A stretch of 24,666 bases of DNA from Desulfobacteraceae bacterium (lineage in GTDB: Bacteria > Desulfobacterota > DSM-4660 > Desulfatiglandales > Desulfatiglandaceae), in NCBI GenBank assembly GCA_030611815.1, contig JAUWPC010000010.1, forward strand, positions 1 through 24,666, in the 5' to 3' direction. Position numbers and translations under genes: made by a program. Position 1 is the first letter of the stretch; each line of letters begins with the position of its first letter. Of this stretch, positions 1 to 7,513 are shown in pieces. A model generated the notes under the pieces. That model had not been told where the DNA came from and did no database searches. It saw only the letters and a program-made list of their open reading frames with translations.

Positions 1-2250
1 TATTACATGGTTAAATGGAAAAATGGGACTTTGGACCCACAGATTCTCCAGAGGACCCTTATCAAAGGCCCTTCGCCTTTGTTCAACTTCACGCAATTTC
101 GGCCTGAGGTCTTCGAGCTTCTCTTTAAGAACAGGGCCGACAGTATGCTCAACAATATAATTCACGATATGCTGAGGTGTGTAATAGGACCCTGTCGCTT
201 TTCGCTCTCTCTTATCGTTTTCAAGATAAATGCTGCCCTTGGGAAGGATACGTTCTGTAGCGTTTTTTCCTTTTCCGGTTTTGAGTATCTTGCGTTTCTT
301 TGATATGGCTTCTTTATAGGTGATGACCTCTTCTGTCTTTTTCCCTTTGACAATGGCCATCTTTTCCGGCGCCAAACGCAGTCGAAACTCCAAAAGGCCT
401 TCATACATGGAGCCGAGTTGCCGCACGCCGAGGGATTTATAATCAATAAAGACCAGATCCTGCCGTTTATCATCCACGTCTCTGGCCATAAGATCAATGG
501 CCTGCGCTAAATAACGGTCGGGTATGGCGTATTCACAAAGAAAACTGGCATTGACGGCCTCTGCGGACTTGTCTTCCTGTTCCACATCAGTAATAAAAAG
601 CCCGCCGTTATAAATCGGCACATTCAGTTTTTCGTCACCCTTATCGATGACATGAAACAACTGGGCCAGGCGATTGTAGCTTTCAAATTCATCGGCATGA
701 TAATGTTTTGAGATTTTGGAGAAGGATTCATCCTCTATAGTTCCGGCTTTTTCAGCAATTTCCGTTTTCAGCTTTTTGATGCTGGTGTCGTAATAACCAC
801 GTACCTCTTTGGCCGGAAGAAGATCCCGGGACTCGGAAAAAAACAGAAAGAGAAGACGGTAGAGTAATGTGAGGGTTCCGTGAAAAACCTGGTCCAGGCG
901 CTCCTGAGGTAAATTGGTATCGCTGCCTTCTTTTCTTCGAATATCCGCAATGAATCCTTCGGCGAAGTGGGGGAAAATCCGTTCAAAAATGCGTTCTTTT
1001 AAGCGTTCCCCCAGTTCTTTGGCATATTCCTCACTTCCGGTGAGCATTTGATCAAGAAAAGAGTGTTCGACTTCTTTACCCTCATGAAGAACTTTTTTCT
1101 TTTCAAAAGCATTGTATCTGAAAAATAGCCAAAAATACCTGAAGGCCTGTGCCGGGTCCAAAAGTCCCGGGTTTCCGAGAGATAAGGCTTCGATTAGATC
1201 GATCTCATAATAATTGGTCGCGCGCGAGTGGGTTTTTTGTGAATAAAGTCGCCAGGTTTGACCATTGGTGACAATGGCCCAAGGAGCTTGATCGGCCTCC
1301 AAAAGACTGACCACAGAAGCTCCTGGGTTTTCATCCGGAGTATCTTTATCACGTCGGTCGTCTTTTCCGTCAAGCGAGCGCCCCCAGGGATAAACCAGGG
1401 CTACCGCCAAGGGTCTTTCATCCTTGGAATCCTGAGTGGTGGAAAAGAGAAAATAGTCCGGTCGCTCATAGGCCGGATCTGTAGCTCCTTTTCCGGTTAC
1501 GCACTGGAAACCCAACGCACTAAAGGTTTGCTGATATAACTTGCTGTGTAATTCGCCTTCCCTCTCCGAAAGGTATTTAGACAGTCCATTCTTGTATATC
1601 TCTTTCAGTCGGTTATAAGCGGGTTTCGGGTTCTCGTGCCATTCAGGCATGGTTGGAAGACGGTTCATTAAAAAATAATCCGAGAAAAGCGCGCGATTAT
1701 TAAAGTAATCCTCAGACCAATCCACGATGGAGTAAGCGAAAAGCAACTTTTCATATTGGAACAAAGGATCGGTTTCGGTGTAAGTAAATCTCTTTAATAC
1801 CCGAATTGAAACCGAATCAGGGTCCCTGCGGTCCACAGTTAAAACACGTGGTCGAACCCCGGATTGCTTGATACCAATGCCGTTGGAGATGGATCTTGGA
1901 GAGATCCGTTCAATGAGGACAAAATCGATCCTACTGTAATCGCTCGCAAGAACGAAAAGAAAATTGCCCGCTTTATTACGAAATGATCGTGTCAATTCGC
2001 GGATGTTGGTCATGGTGACGCTTTTTAACTCAAAAAGATAGACCTGCAGTAGGGTGTCTTCGTCCGCAATTAGCCATATATGGTTTACAGCCCGTTTTGC
2101 TCCCTCGGCAGTTATGCCAAGATTTTGAACAGTCTGTTCGGTCCTCATATCGGTCGAGTAACCGAGCCTGGCGAAAAAGGCGGTAATTTCATCCACGTTG
2201 GAAAGTTGTCGAATGTCACCTGCGGCAAGATCAGTATCGTATTTTCGCAT
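1..2250 (-). CDS. Type IIG/Eco57I-like restriction-modification protein, N-terminal part
   Basis: This is an uninterrupted minus-strand frame of exactly 750 codons that leaves the window at base 1, so the catalytic C-terminus (NPPY motif, target recognition) is not visible. Near the end, residues 686-701 read TGSYYTPQHIVNYIVE. This is the conserved segment that opens the N6-adenine methyltransferase domain of type IIG (Eco57I-class) and PglX-like enzymes. Upstream lies the usual long N-terminal region, including a restriction-type segment, RPDYFLF at 263-269 followed by a WGRSLD element near 289-294. At the place where relatives usually carry E-x-K (VEAK-x-W), this protein reads ALVYPW, so that nuclease site looks lost. 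A second candidate acid/lysine pair is FELK at 73-76. The start is the ATG at 2250, preceded by AGGA. The methylase family call is firm. Whether it is restriction, BREX-like or methylation only cannot be told here. Confidence 0.85.
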   Translation of the reverse strand, partial: MRKYDTDLAAGDIRQLSNVDEITAFFARLGYSTDMRTEQTVQNLGITAEGAKRAVNHIWLIADEDTLLQVYLFELKSVTMTNIRELTRSFRNKAGNFLFVLASDYSRIDFVLIERISPRSISNGIGIKQSGVRPRVLTVDRRDPDSVSIRVLKRFTYTETDPLFQYEKLLFAYSIVDWSEDYFNNRALFSDYFLMNRLPTMPEWHENPKPAYNRLKEIYKNGLSKYLSEREGELHSKLYQQTFSALGFQCVTGKGATDPAYERPDYFLFSTTQDSKDERPLAVALVYPWGRSLDGKDDRRDKDTPDENPGASVVSLLEADQAPWAIVTNGQTWRLYSQKTHSRATNYYEIDLIEALSLGNPGLLDPAQAFRYFWLFFRYNAFEKKKVLHEGKEVEHSFLDQMLTGSEEYAKELGERLKERIFERIFPHFAEGFIADIRRKEGSDTNLPQERLDQVFHGTLTLLYRLLFLFFSESRDLLPAKEVRGYYDTSIKKLKTEIAEKAGTIEDESFSKISKHYHADEFESYNRLAQLFHVIDKGDEKLNVPIYNGGLFITDVEQEDKSAEAVNASFLCEYAIPDRYLAQAIDLMARDVDDKRQDLVFIDYKSLGVRQLGSMYEGLLEFRLRLAPEKMAIVKGKKTEEVITYKEAISKKRKILKTGKGKNATERILPKGSIYLENDKRERKATGSYYTPQHIVNYIVEHTVGPVLKEKLEDLRPKLREVEQRRRAFDKGPLENLWVQSPIFPFNHVI

Positions 2251-2550
2251 GAATGTTCCTGTTATTATTTTCCAAGACGAAAACTCCTTCTTATCAATGA
2301 GTTATTAATACAATTATCAATGAAAAATGGATAAAAAGATAATGGAATAGAAAGAACAGAGCGTGGTTACCGGGACGTATATAAATTATAAAATTTCCAC
2401 TTTTCTGTCAACATACTACCATTGCATAAATGTTGTAAGCATTCCCATGAAAAACCTTATCTCGTGTGACCTTGGGGACATCTTGACTTTGTTGGCTTAT
2501 TCCCACTTCAAATACCATATCTTTTACCATGCTTACTTCCTGGGACCACA

Positions 2551-2595
2551 AAATAAAAAACCTCGTTCTCCATCTGACCAGAGTAACGGGGTTTT
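2551..2595 (-). terminator. Rho-independent terminator-like hairpin
   Basis: The arms AAAACCTCGTT (2557-2567) and AACGGGGTTTT (2585-2595) pair over 11 bp with one G-U pair. Three more inner pairs (CTC/GAG) leave a 10-base loop. Read on the minus strand the stem is followed by a T-rich tail (TTTTTTATTTT). It would end transcription of the decayed minus-strand gene that starts at 2874. Confidence 0.45.
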
Positions 2596-2700
2596 AGGGT
2601 AACTATAGACCATTTCAAATCCTCTTTCCTTATCGGGTAGAGAGAAGAAACCTGGTTCGGGATACTGCTGAATGTTGTTTATACCTAACTCATCTAAAAG

Positions 2701-2874
2701 TCAATGGAAACTGGTCGTTGGATGCTCTACAGCCCCCGATTCCGTCTTCTCTTTGAGAAACTCTCGATCCTTGAATCAGTCGAATGTCTGTCTCGGCTAG
2801 AGAGCCAGGTTTTTGTGGGATTGTTTCCGGCCGACCTTAAGCTGTTCGAGATAATTCTTGATAATGCTATCCAT
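2701..2874 (-). pseudogene. Relic of an ARPP-1-like gene
   Basis: A strong ribosome site (AAAGGAGG) lies 8 bases before an ATG at 2874. The first 25 codons read as a normal protein start, ending SHKNLAL before a stop. The opening (IIKNYLEQLKVG then QSHKNLAL) resembles the start of the ARPP-1 family, whose members begin with a helix and an x-S/T-HKNLTVFPL-like strand. After codon 25 the frame holds further stops and nothing resembles the rest of that domain of roughly 300 residues. I read it as a 5' remnant of a deleted gene. The family assignment comes from memory of its N-terminal motif and is tentative. Confidence 0.4.
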
Positions 2875-2898
2875 GTTGTGTGCCTCCTTTCAATATAT

Positions 2899-2930
2899 CT
2901 CTCGCAGAGCGCGCAGGGATCGCAGAGAGA
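2899..2930. repeat. Low-complexity CGCAGAG repeat
   Basis: Three imperfect units of about ten bases (CTCGCAGAGC, GCGCAGGGAT, CGCAGAGAGA) stand in tandem. On the minus strand this gives a spurious 'LRSLRALRE' peptide. It resembles an intergenic repeat widespread in environmental deltaproteobacterial DNA and marks non-coding sequence. Confidence 0.5.
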
Positions 2931-3156
2931 AAAATAGCATTGTGATAAAACTTCGTTGCGGATTTAGGATTGCGGATTTCATGTTTTCGAGACCATTATA
3001 ACAGATGGATTTGACATATACGGTCACAACTGAAGAACTTTCCTGAAAATTTTGCATTCTTTTTGATTGCATCGAGATTGATCGGCTTTTTTTTGGCTAT
3101 GAATAGGGATGGGTAGAGTCGTTGCAAGGTCGGCGAGGTTTCTTGTGCCCCAGAAG

Positions 3157-3212
3157 TACCATCTGGATATCTCAAAGATTCAGCACCACCGAAAAGCTGG
3201 GATATCTGCCAT
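3157..3212 (+). repeat. Left copy of 56-bp direct repeat (possible attL)
   Basis: This 56-base stretch matches 13961-14016 at 47 of 56 positions, with an identical 19-base core (tcaaagattcagcaccacc, 3172-3190). It lies 110 bp from the stop codon of a tyrosine recombinase gene, a normal place for an attachment site. The second copy lies just beyond the last defence gene. The imperfect flanks also allow a dispersed non-att repeat. Confidence 0.45.
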
Positions 3213-3322
3213 GTTGAGCGGCCTTTCGAGTGACAAATATAATGCGATATCAGTTAGATAGATCTCAAAATGACATTTGCCGGGGTGAAGACCTTTTCGA
3301 CCTCCACCCCGAATTGATTGGG

Positions 3323-4160
3323 TTACGCATAGAGGTTTTCTATCCATCTCATGGCCTCGGTATCAGGAACTTTTCCAAGGTAGATCTGGGTCGTTGAGAG
3401 GTTCGCGTGCCGTAAAATCACTTTTGAGACGATCTCGATGGGGACACCTGAGCGGCTTGCATATGTTGCGGCGTGCCGTCTGAGATCATGGGGCCGGAGC
3501 CGTATGCCAACCTTATCACCTGCTTTTTTGACCATTGTCCTGGCAGCTTCGTAACAAATGGGGAAAATCCTCTGATCGGGTTCAATCCCTTTGTCCCTGA
3601 TGTATTCTTTGAGTCTGTCGGCCACCTTCTGTGGGATAAATACATGCTCCCGTTCTTTCCCGCTTTTGGGGTCCCTGAGCGTCAGTTTCCGGCCCTGGAC
3701 ATCTCTGGACCTCAGTTTCAAAACCTCGCCCACTCTCATCCCGCCTCGGGCCATCAGTTCCAGGATGAGGCGATTCCTTGGTTTTACCGTTGTGAAGATG
3801 ATTTCGTCGATCAAGTCTTTTTCGATGATCTCCCAGGAAACAATGGGTCTTGCCCGGAACATCTTTCTAAGCATCGGGTTGTCGCAGGGATTGCGAAAAT
3901 CTGTATTGATATTGGCTCTGATAAAGTTGAAGAAGGCTGAGAGGTGGGCATATTTGATGCGTTTGGTTTGTTGTTTGTTTCCTTCGGTAATCTCGTTCAA
4001 AAATTCAAGGATTTCGTCAGTGGTGACAGTTTCAATGCTCCTTTCTCCAAAATCCCGGTTAAACCTGGAGAGGAGCGCCTCATATGACTTGACCGTATTT
4101 TTTTTGTGAATTTAACCTGTGATACTCCAGCCATAGTTTCCCCGCTTGTTCCATGTTCAT
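3323..4160 (-). pseudogene. Tyrosine recombinase/integrase, frameshifted near the N-terminus
   Basis: This is a site-specific recombinase of the phage-integrase (XerC/D-like) family. The C-terminal domain is complete: Arg in GGMRVGEVL, the HDLRRHAATYA box (H-x-x-R), His in ILRHANLSTTQ, and the nucleophile Tyr in QIYLG. The open frame starts only at a TTG at 4000. A good start, AAGGAGG then ATG at 4160, begins a frame reading KLWLEYHRLNSQKK. This runs into the recombinase frame (NTVKSYEALLSRF and on) only after a shift at an A8 run (T8 at 4098-4105 on the plus strand). Seven A would join the two frames into about 279 residues, normal for the family with an intact SAM-like core-binding domain. 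The cause may be mutation, a sequencing homopolymer error or slippage. It lies beside the left 56-bp repeat. Confidence 0.75.
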
Positions 4161-4262
4161 TTTTCGCCCTCCTTGTCTTTGGGTTGATAATACTGTAGTG
4201 TCATTGCAACTATATGCAATTTTAAAAGGATAGACAAGCAGGCTTTTGCTATCATCCCCTTT

Positions 4263-4988
4263 TCACCCTGCTATGTTGTTGGATATTTCACCTGACGCAA
4301 AGCCTCTACATCCAGTTTGCAATGCGTGTTTTTTTGACTTTGGATATTCTCTGCAGTGCCTTGGCTTTGTATAATGGATTCTACAAATGTACCTATTCTT
4401 GTTCGGAAGCTTCCTTAACCAGGGGCACCTGGTGACATCTTGACTGGTTCTGGGGCTTATCCAAAGATCGCCCCCTACAACATATTCCAGGATATCCCAT
4501 CGCCCTTCTTTTTCCCACCTGACGATATCTTCTTCATATGCGTTTGTGCAGTATGAATCGGCCAGTTCCAGACAGCAATGCCCACACTGTATACATCTGA
4601 ATCTTTCCATTTCTGTCTCAACCCAGATGCCAGCGTCGCTAAGCGGCCCTGCTCCAACATACGCCTTAACACCCATAACCATACTATAGATTCTGGAAAT
4701 TTCGTCTCCACCGGGGCTCTTTGAAAGGAAGGCTTGGGCAAGCAAGTCGGGGAAGTCCTGCAAGCTGTAGAACTTTTTTTCTTCCAGAACACCGGATCGA
4801 TACCAGATTCCATGGTGTTTTAATCCAAATGGAGGGCATTTTTCTTCGCCGACGACAGCTTCCCCTCCAACAAGAGAGGTGTATACCTCAGCAAACAAAT
4901 CATACTGCTTGGGCTCAAACTTGAAATCGACTAAAATTTCAGTGATCGCCTGATCAGGGCTAAGGAACTTTTTGTTCTTTTTTGGCAT
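4263..4988 (-). CDS. YkgJ-family cysteine-cluster protein
   Basis: A 241-residue protein with the CxxCxxCC signature of the YkgJ/PF03692 family at residues 132-139 (CIQCGHCC). Further Cys residues sit at 188 (CPW), 202 (YICRIH), 212 (RHCREYP) and 227 (GCRGF), in the order expected for this putative Zn- or Fe-S-binding domain. The first 125 residues are a family-specific extension I do not recognise. No signal peptide or membrane segment is visible, so it is probably cytoplasmic. The biochemical role of the family is not settled. The gene stands alone between the integrase and a decayed ORF, with no clear ribosome site before the ATG, and may be island cargo. Confidence 0.75.
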   Translation of the reverse strand: MPKKNKKFLSPDQAITEILVDFKFEPKQYDLFAEVYTSLVGGEAVVGEEKCPPFGLKHHGIWYRSGVLEEKKFYSLQDFPDLLAQAFLSKSPGGDEISRIYSMVMGVKAYVGAGPLSDAGIWVETEMERFRCIQCGHCCLELADSYCTNAYEEDIVRWEKEGRWDILEYVVGGDLWISPRTSQDVTRCPWLRKLPNKNRYICRIHYTKPRHCREYPKSKKHALQTGCRGFASGEISNNIAG

Positions 4989-5582
4989 AGCACAGTCTTG
5001 ATAAAAAACGTTTATTCAGGCAATCCTCTTCATCTAAGTCTGAATGTCAAGGAAAATGAAGGTCTACAGAATCTATTGCCAGTGTTGGAAGCATGTGATG
5101 AATGAGGGCACTCAAGGAAGGGAGCGTAACAGGGAGGCTGGCGGTCAACAATGGGACCGAGTGGCATTTGATGATCTTTCAGGTTTTGGAAATGCTGAAC
5201 CTCGCTCATATGTCAGTATTCGCTAAATCGGAGATAAAAAGGAAGTATCACCACTCATGCTTAGATTGCGTATTCGAAATTTTTCGGTCACGATACCGAT
5301 TTATGAATAGGATAATGATCATTGAATTTCAACGTGCAGAAGACTCGATGTCACAGGTCATTTCTGAGTCCTTATCTTGTTGGGACCTGGCCGCCATGTA
5401 TTGTGGATGACTCAATATCAGTTTCATTCCAGATACATAGCAGATGTTTGGATCTCATCCTATGTCGGATAACTGTAATTCGATTCTAACTCCGATGAGA
5501 CTGCATCTTCCCCGCTCCATCCCACTATCGAAGTCCGACTTGCGACGCGAAAAACATCCCCAAGAACGAGAAACCATCATTG
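4989..5582. other. Gap with one decayed ORF
   Basis: Between the YkgJ gene and the E2 gene the only protein-like signal is the frameshifted plus-strand ORF annotated at 5043-5410. I see no terminator, repeat or RNA gene in the remaining bases. Confidence 0.5.
5043..5410 (+). pseudogene. Unknown small protein gene, probably frameshifted
   Basis: From an ATG at 5102 a 102-residue frame reads like a real soluble protein (for example NNGTEWHLMIFQVLEMLNLA, then HHSCLDCVFEIFRSRYRF, ending SCWDLAAMYCG). Just upstream, in another frame, 21 codons ending LLPVLEACDE stop at a TGA at 5103. One extra A in 'gatgaatgagg' would fuse the two frames smoothly into CDEMRALKEG. I do not recognise the family. 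It may be a decayed gene or a short intact one from 5102, where GGAAG at 5087 is a weak ribosome site. It is convergent with the CBASS operon. Confidence 0.35.
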
Positions 5583-6356
5583 TCATGTGCATTTCTCCCC
5601 CTTGGCTCTTTCGCGTGCCATTGCATCAAGTTCGCGCTTTAACTGCTTGGGCAGCAGATCCCAGTTGAAATCTTCCAGTTCATTATCATTCAAGCTGTAA
5701 AGAATATTGGTGGCTTCGAGCAGGAACCTCTCCTTCGGTTGATGTTTCAAAAGCTCAAACAGTACCGGTCCGTGGCATTTCCGCAAGATTTTGCCTGAAT
5801 TGCATGGGCAGGCATGATGCCCTCGGTATGCGCCATCGGAAAGCACTTTGAGCAGCGCCAATGCAATCCGAACATCATCAGTGCTGAAGGCCTCCTGGTA
5901 ATATTCACGAATCCCTTGGCACCCGTGAGAGAGCTCTCCGAAAGGCAGTGTGCCGGTTTTTTCAAAATGGGCGTAACCGTAAAGGTATTCGACGACCAGT
6001 GTTCCGACAAAGGATATGAGCCTGGGATCGGCCTTGAAGCGTCGGTTGACTTCGACCGGTGCACCAAGGCAAAGATTACGGTCCCCGTACTGATGAAAGT
6101 TGGCAGGGATGCGACTGCCAGTCTCCTGAACGACAGGCGGGGATTCCGGATAGTCATTGGGCAGCAAGATAAGTATTGAGAACGCGTCCGACATAGTCAC
6201 GCCCTGAAATGTGGCAGAAAAAGATAGTGTACCCCGAATCACCCAGAGCCCAGGGATATCTTGGCAGAGCTTGAGCCCAGGAAAAAATTGGACCAACTCC
6301 TCGAACTGCTGCCTTATCAGTGTTTCTTTACCGTTACTCAAACCATACGCCCCCAT
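5583..6356 (-). CDS. CBASS E2-like conjugating protein with C-terminal SEC-C motif
   Basis: A 257-residue E2-type ubiquitin-conjugating-fold protein. Residues about 10-130 carry the E2 landmarks: the YPESPP turn (69-74), then HQYGDRNLCLG, with Cys96 as the expected catalytic cysteine. No E1 adenylation domain and no separate JAB peptidase gene is present, which fits the 'short' type II CBASS arrangement. In CBASS, E2-type proteins act on the CD-NTase. Residues 183-195 add a SEC-C zinc motif (CPCNSGKILRKCH: Cys183, Cys185, Cys194, His195), unusual as an E2 appendage. The start codon lies inside the CD-NTase gene with a 19-bp overlap, implying translational coupling. It is the last gene of the operon. 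Confidence 0.85.
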   Translation of the reverse strand: MGAYGLSNGKETLIRQQFEELVQFFPGLKLCQDIPGLWVIRGTLSFSATFQGVTMSDAFSILILLPNDYPESPPVVQETGSRIPANFHQYGDRNLCLGAPVEVNRRFKADPRLISFVGTLVVEYLYGYAHFEKTGTLPFGELSHGCQGIREYYQEAFSTDDVRIALALLKVLSDGAYRGHHACPCNSGKILRKCHGPVLFELLKHQPKERFLLEATNILYSLNDNELEDFNWDLLPKQLKRELDAMARERAKGEKCT

Positions 6357-7489
6357 GGCTTACTGGGCTTGGATATGCGGATGCTCGGGGCGATCGATGC
6401 GGCGGTTTTTATTGAGCTATTACGAGTTGTAAAGGTTTTCGAAGCCGCTTCGTTGACGATGCGGTCACCAAACCGGGGCTTGAGTCCCTCGGTCATATCG
6501 AGCAGGCTATCGGCGTGGAGTGCTGAATCAAAATCGACTTGGACCTGATGCAACCACTGCCGAAACTTGGCTTCCCGTTCTGGATGCTTCTTCCATTTGT
6601 CGGCAAAATTTTCGAGCGGATTGACCGGGTTCAAAACGAGCGCGGTTCCCTCTTCATCACGTTCAATCAATCTGGGCATCCGATTGATAATACTTTGCAG
6701 CGCATCCAGAAGGTCGTCTTCGTTCTTGTACGCCCTTGCGGCAAGGGTAGAGATGATGATCGATATCGGACGATCGTCCTGATCGCCCTCAAACATGATA
6801 TCCCGATGCCGCTTGAGAATCTGGATGGAACGCTGGAGCGGTGTCTTGACCTTGTATTCAGGAACCTCCTCTACGGTTGCCTGAAGCGACTCGGCCAAGA
6901 GCAGGCGTTGCGAATCGAACTGGACACGCATGCATTCCTTGAACCATTCGGCGTAGCCGACGGGGTTGCTGCGTTGCCATCCCCACAGGTCTTTGTCGGT
7001 GATTAGAATAGCGCTGGCGGCAATTTTGACTCCGATCATCCGGGCAATTCCATTGATGTCATGATCGGGAATTGCTGGAAGAATGTCCAAGTGAAACCGC
7101 GCTGAGTCAGCATACTGCAGTCTCCAACAACGATTTTTCTCTTCAAGCATTTTTTGATAACGTTCGTTCGCCTTCAGACGGTCGCCAACCATGTCTTTAA
7201 GTTGCTTTTGAGTCACACGTTCCTTGCTGAGATTCTTCATCTCGCACACCAGATCGATGTCATACTCGTCGGTGTCGTTGGTGGGCTTGATCATCGTGCC
7301 CAGCCGGAAGGAACCTTGCGGAAAGATCTGGGGATCATGCACAGCAACCTGCGAATCTTCCTTGTTCAGCCAATCTCCAACCGCCTCATAGTGGTTGACA
7401 GCGGCCTCATACTGGGCTTCGGAAATATCCAACGCTTCCGCCAATCCCTGAAGAAACCGCCTGAATTCATCACGCCTTTCTGATACCAT
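6338..7489 (-). CDS. CD-NTase (cGAS/DncV-like nucleotidyltransferase) of CBASS
   Basis: A 383-residue nucleotidyltransferase that would make a cyclic oligonucleotide alarm signal on phage infection. The active site is visible: GS at 59-60 in FPQGSFRLGT, the metal-binding acids D77-I-D79 in EYDIDLVCEM, and the third Asp (D135) in FHLDILPAI. TPLQRSIQILKRHRDIMF (216-233) is the typical C-terminal-domain helix of CD-NTases. The ATG at 7489 has a strong ribosome site (CAGGAGG), 24 bp after the cap5 stop codon. Clade and product cannot be fixed from the sequence alone. A SAVED-type effector next door suggests a cyclic di- or trinucleotide. Confidence 0.93.
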   Translation of the reverse strand: MVSERRDEFRRFLQGLAEALDISEAQYEAAVNHYEAVGDWLNKEDSQVAVHDPQIFPQGSFRLGTMIKPTNDTDEYDIDLVCEMKNLSKERVTQKQLKDMVGDRLKANERYQKMLEEKNRCWRLQYADSARFHLDILPAIPDHDINGIARMIGVKIAASAILITDKDLWGWQRSNPVGYAEWFKECMRVQFDSQRLLLAESLQATVEEVPEYKVKTPLQRSIQILKRHRDIMFEGDQDDRPISIIISTLAARAYKNEDDLLDALQSIINRMPRLIERDEEGTALVLNPVNPLENFADKWKKHPEREAKFRQWLHQVQVDFDSALHADSLLDMTEGLKPRFGDRIVNEAASKTFTTRNSSIKTAASIAPSIRISKPSKPWGRMV

Positions 7490-7513
7490 CTTTCAGACCT
7501 CCTGATTCTAATG

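Larger units (their letters stand above)
2251..3322. other. Gene-poor decayed stretch
   Basis: No intact gene is convincing in this kilobase between the R-M gene and the integrase. It holds an apparent terminator hairpin (2551-2595), a truncated relic of an ARPP-1-like gene (2701-2874), a short low-complexity repeat (2899-2930), fragments of 'ggattgcgg' type intergenic repeat near 2958-2980, and one copy of a 56-bp direct repeat (3157-3212). A 51-codon ORF starting at 3109 spans that direct repeat. The second copy of the repeat changes five of six altered codons non-synonymously, so it is unlikely to be coding. Confidence 0.6.

Noticed and set aside
2533..2700. Open minus-strand stretch reading like protein (with KERGFEM and GERGFLF)
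   Set aside because: It has no start codon, begins right after a stop and runs through a terminator-like hairpin whose arms explain the repeated residues.
2890..3072. 60-codon minus-strand ORF ending LRSLRALRE
   Set aside because: It is made of low-complexity intergenic repeat sequence.
3109..3264. 51-codon ORF spanning the left 56-bp repeat
   Set aside because: The second repeat copy changes five of six altered codons non-synonymously and stops differently, so there is no sign of coding constraint.
3473..4109. Long plus-strand ORFs opposite the integrase
   Set aside because: They are antisense shadows of a gene with all recombinase catalytic residues on the minus strand.
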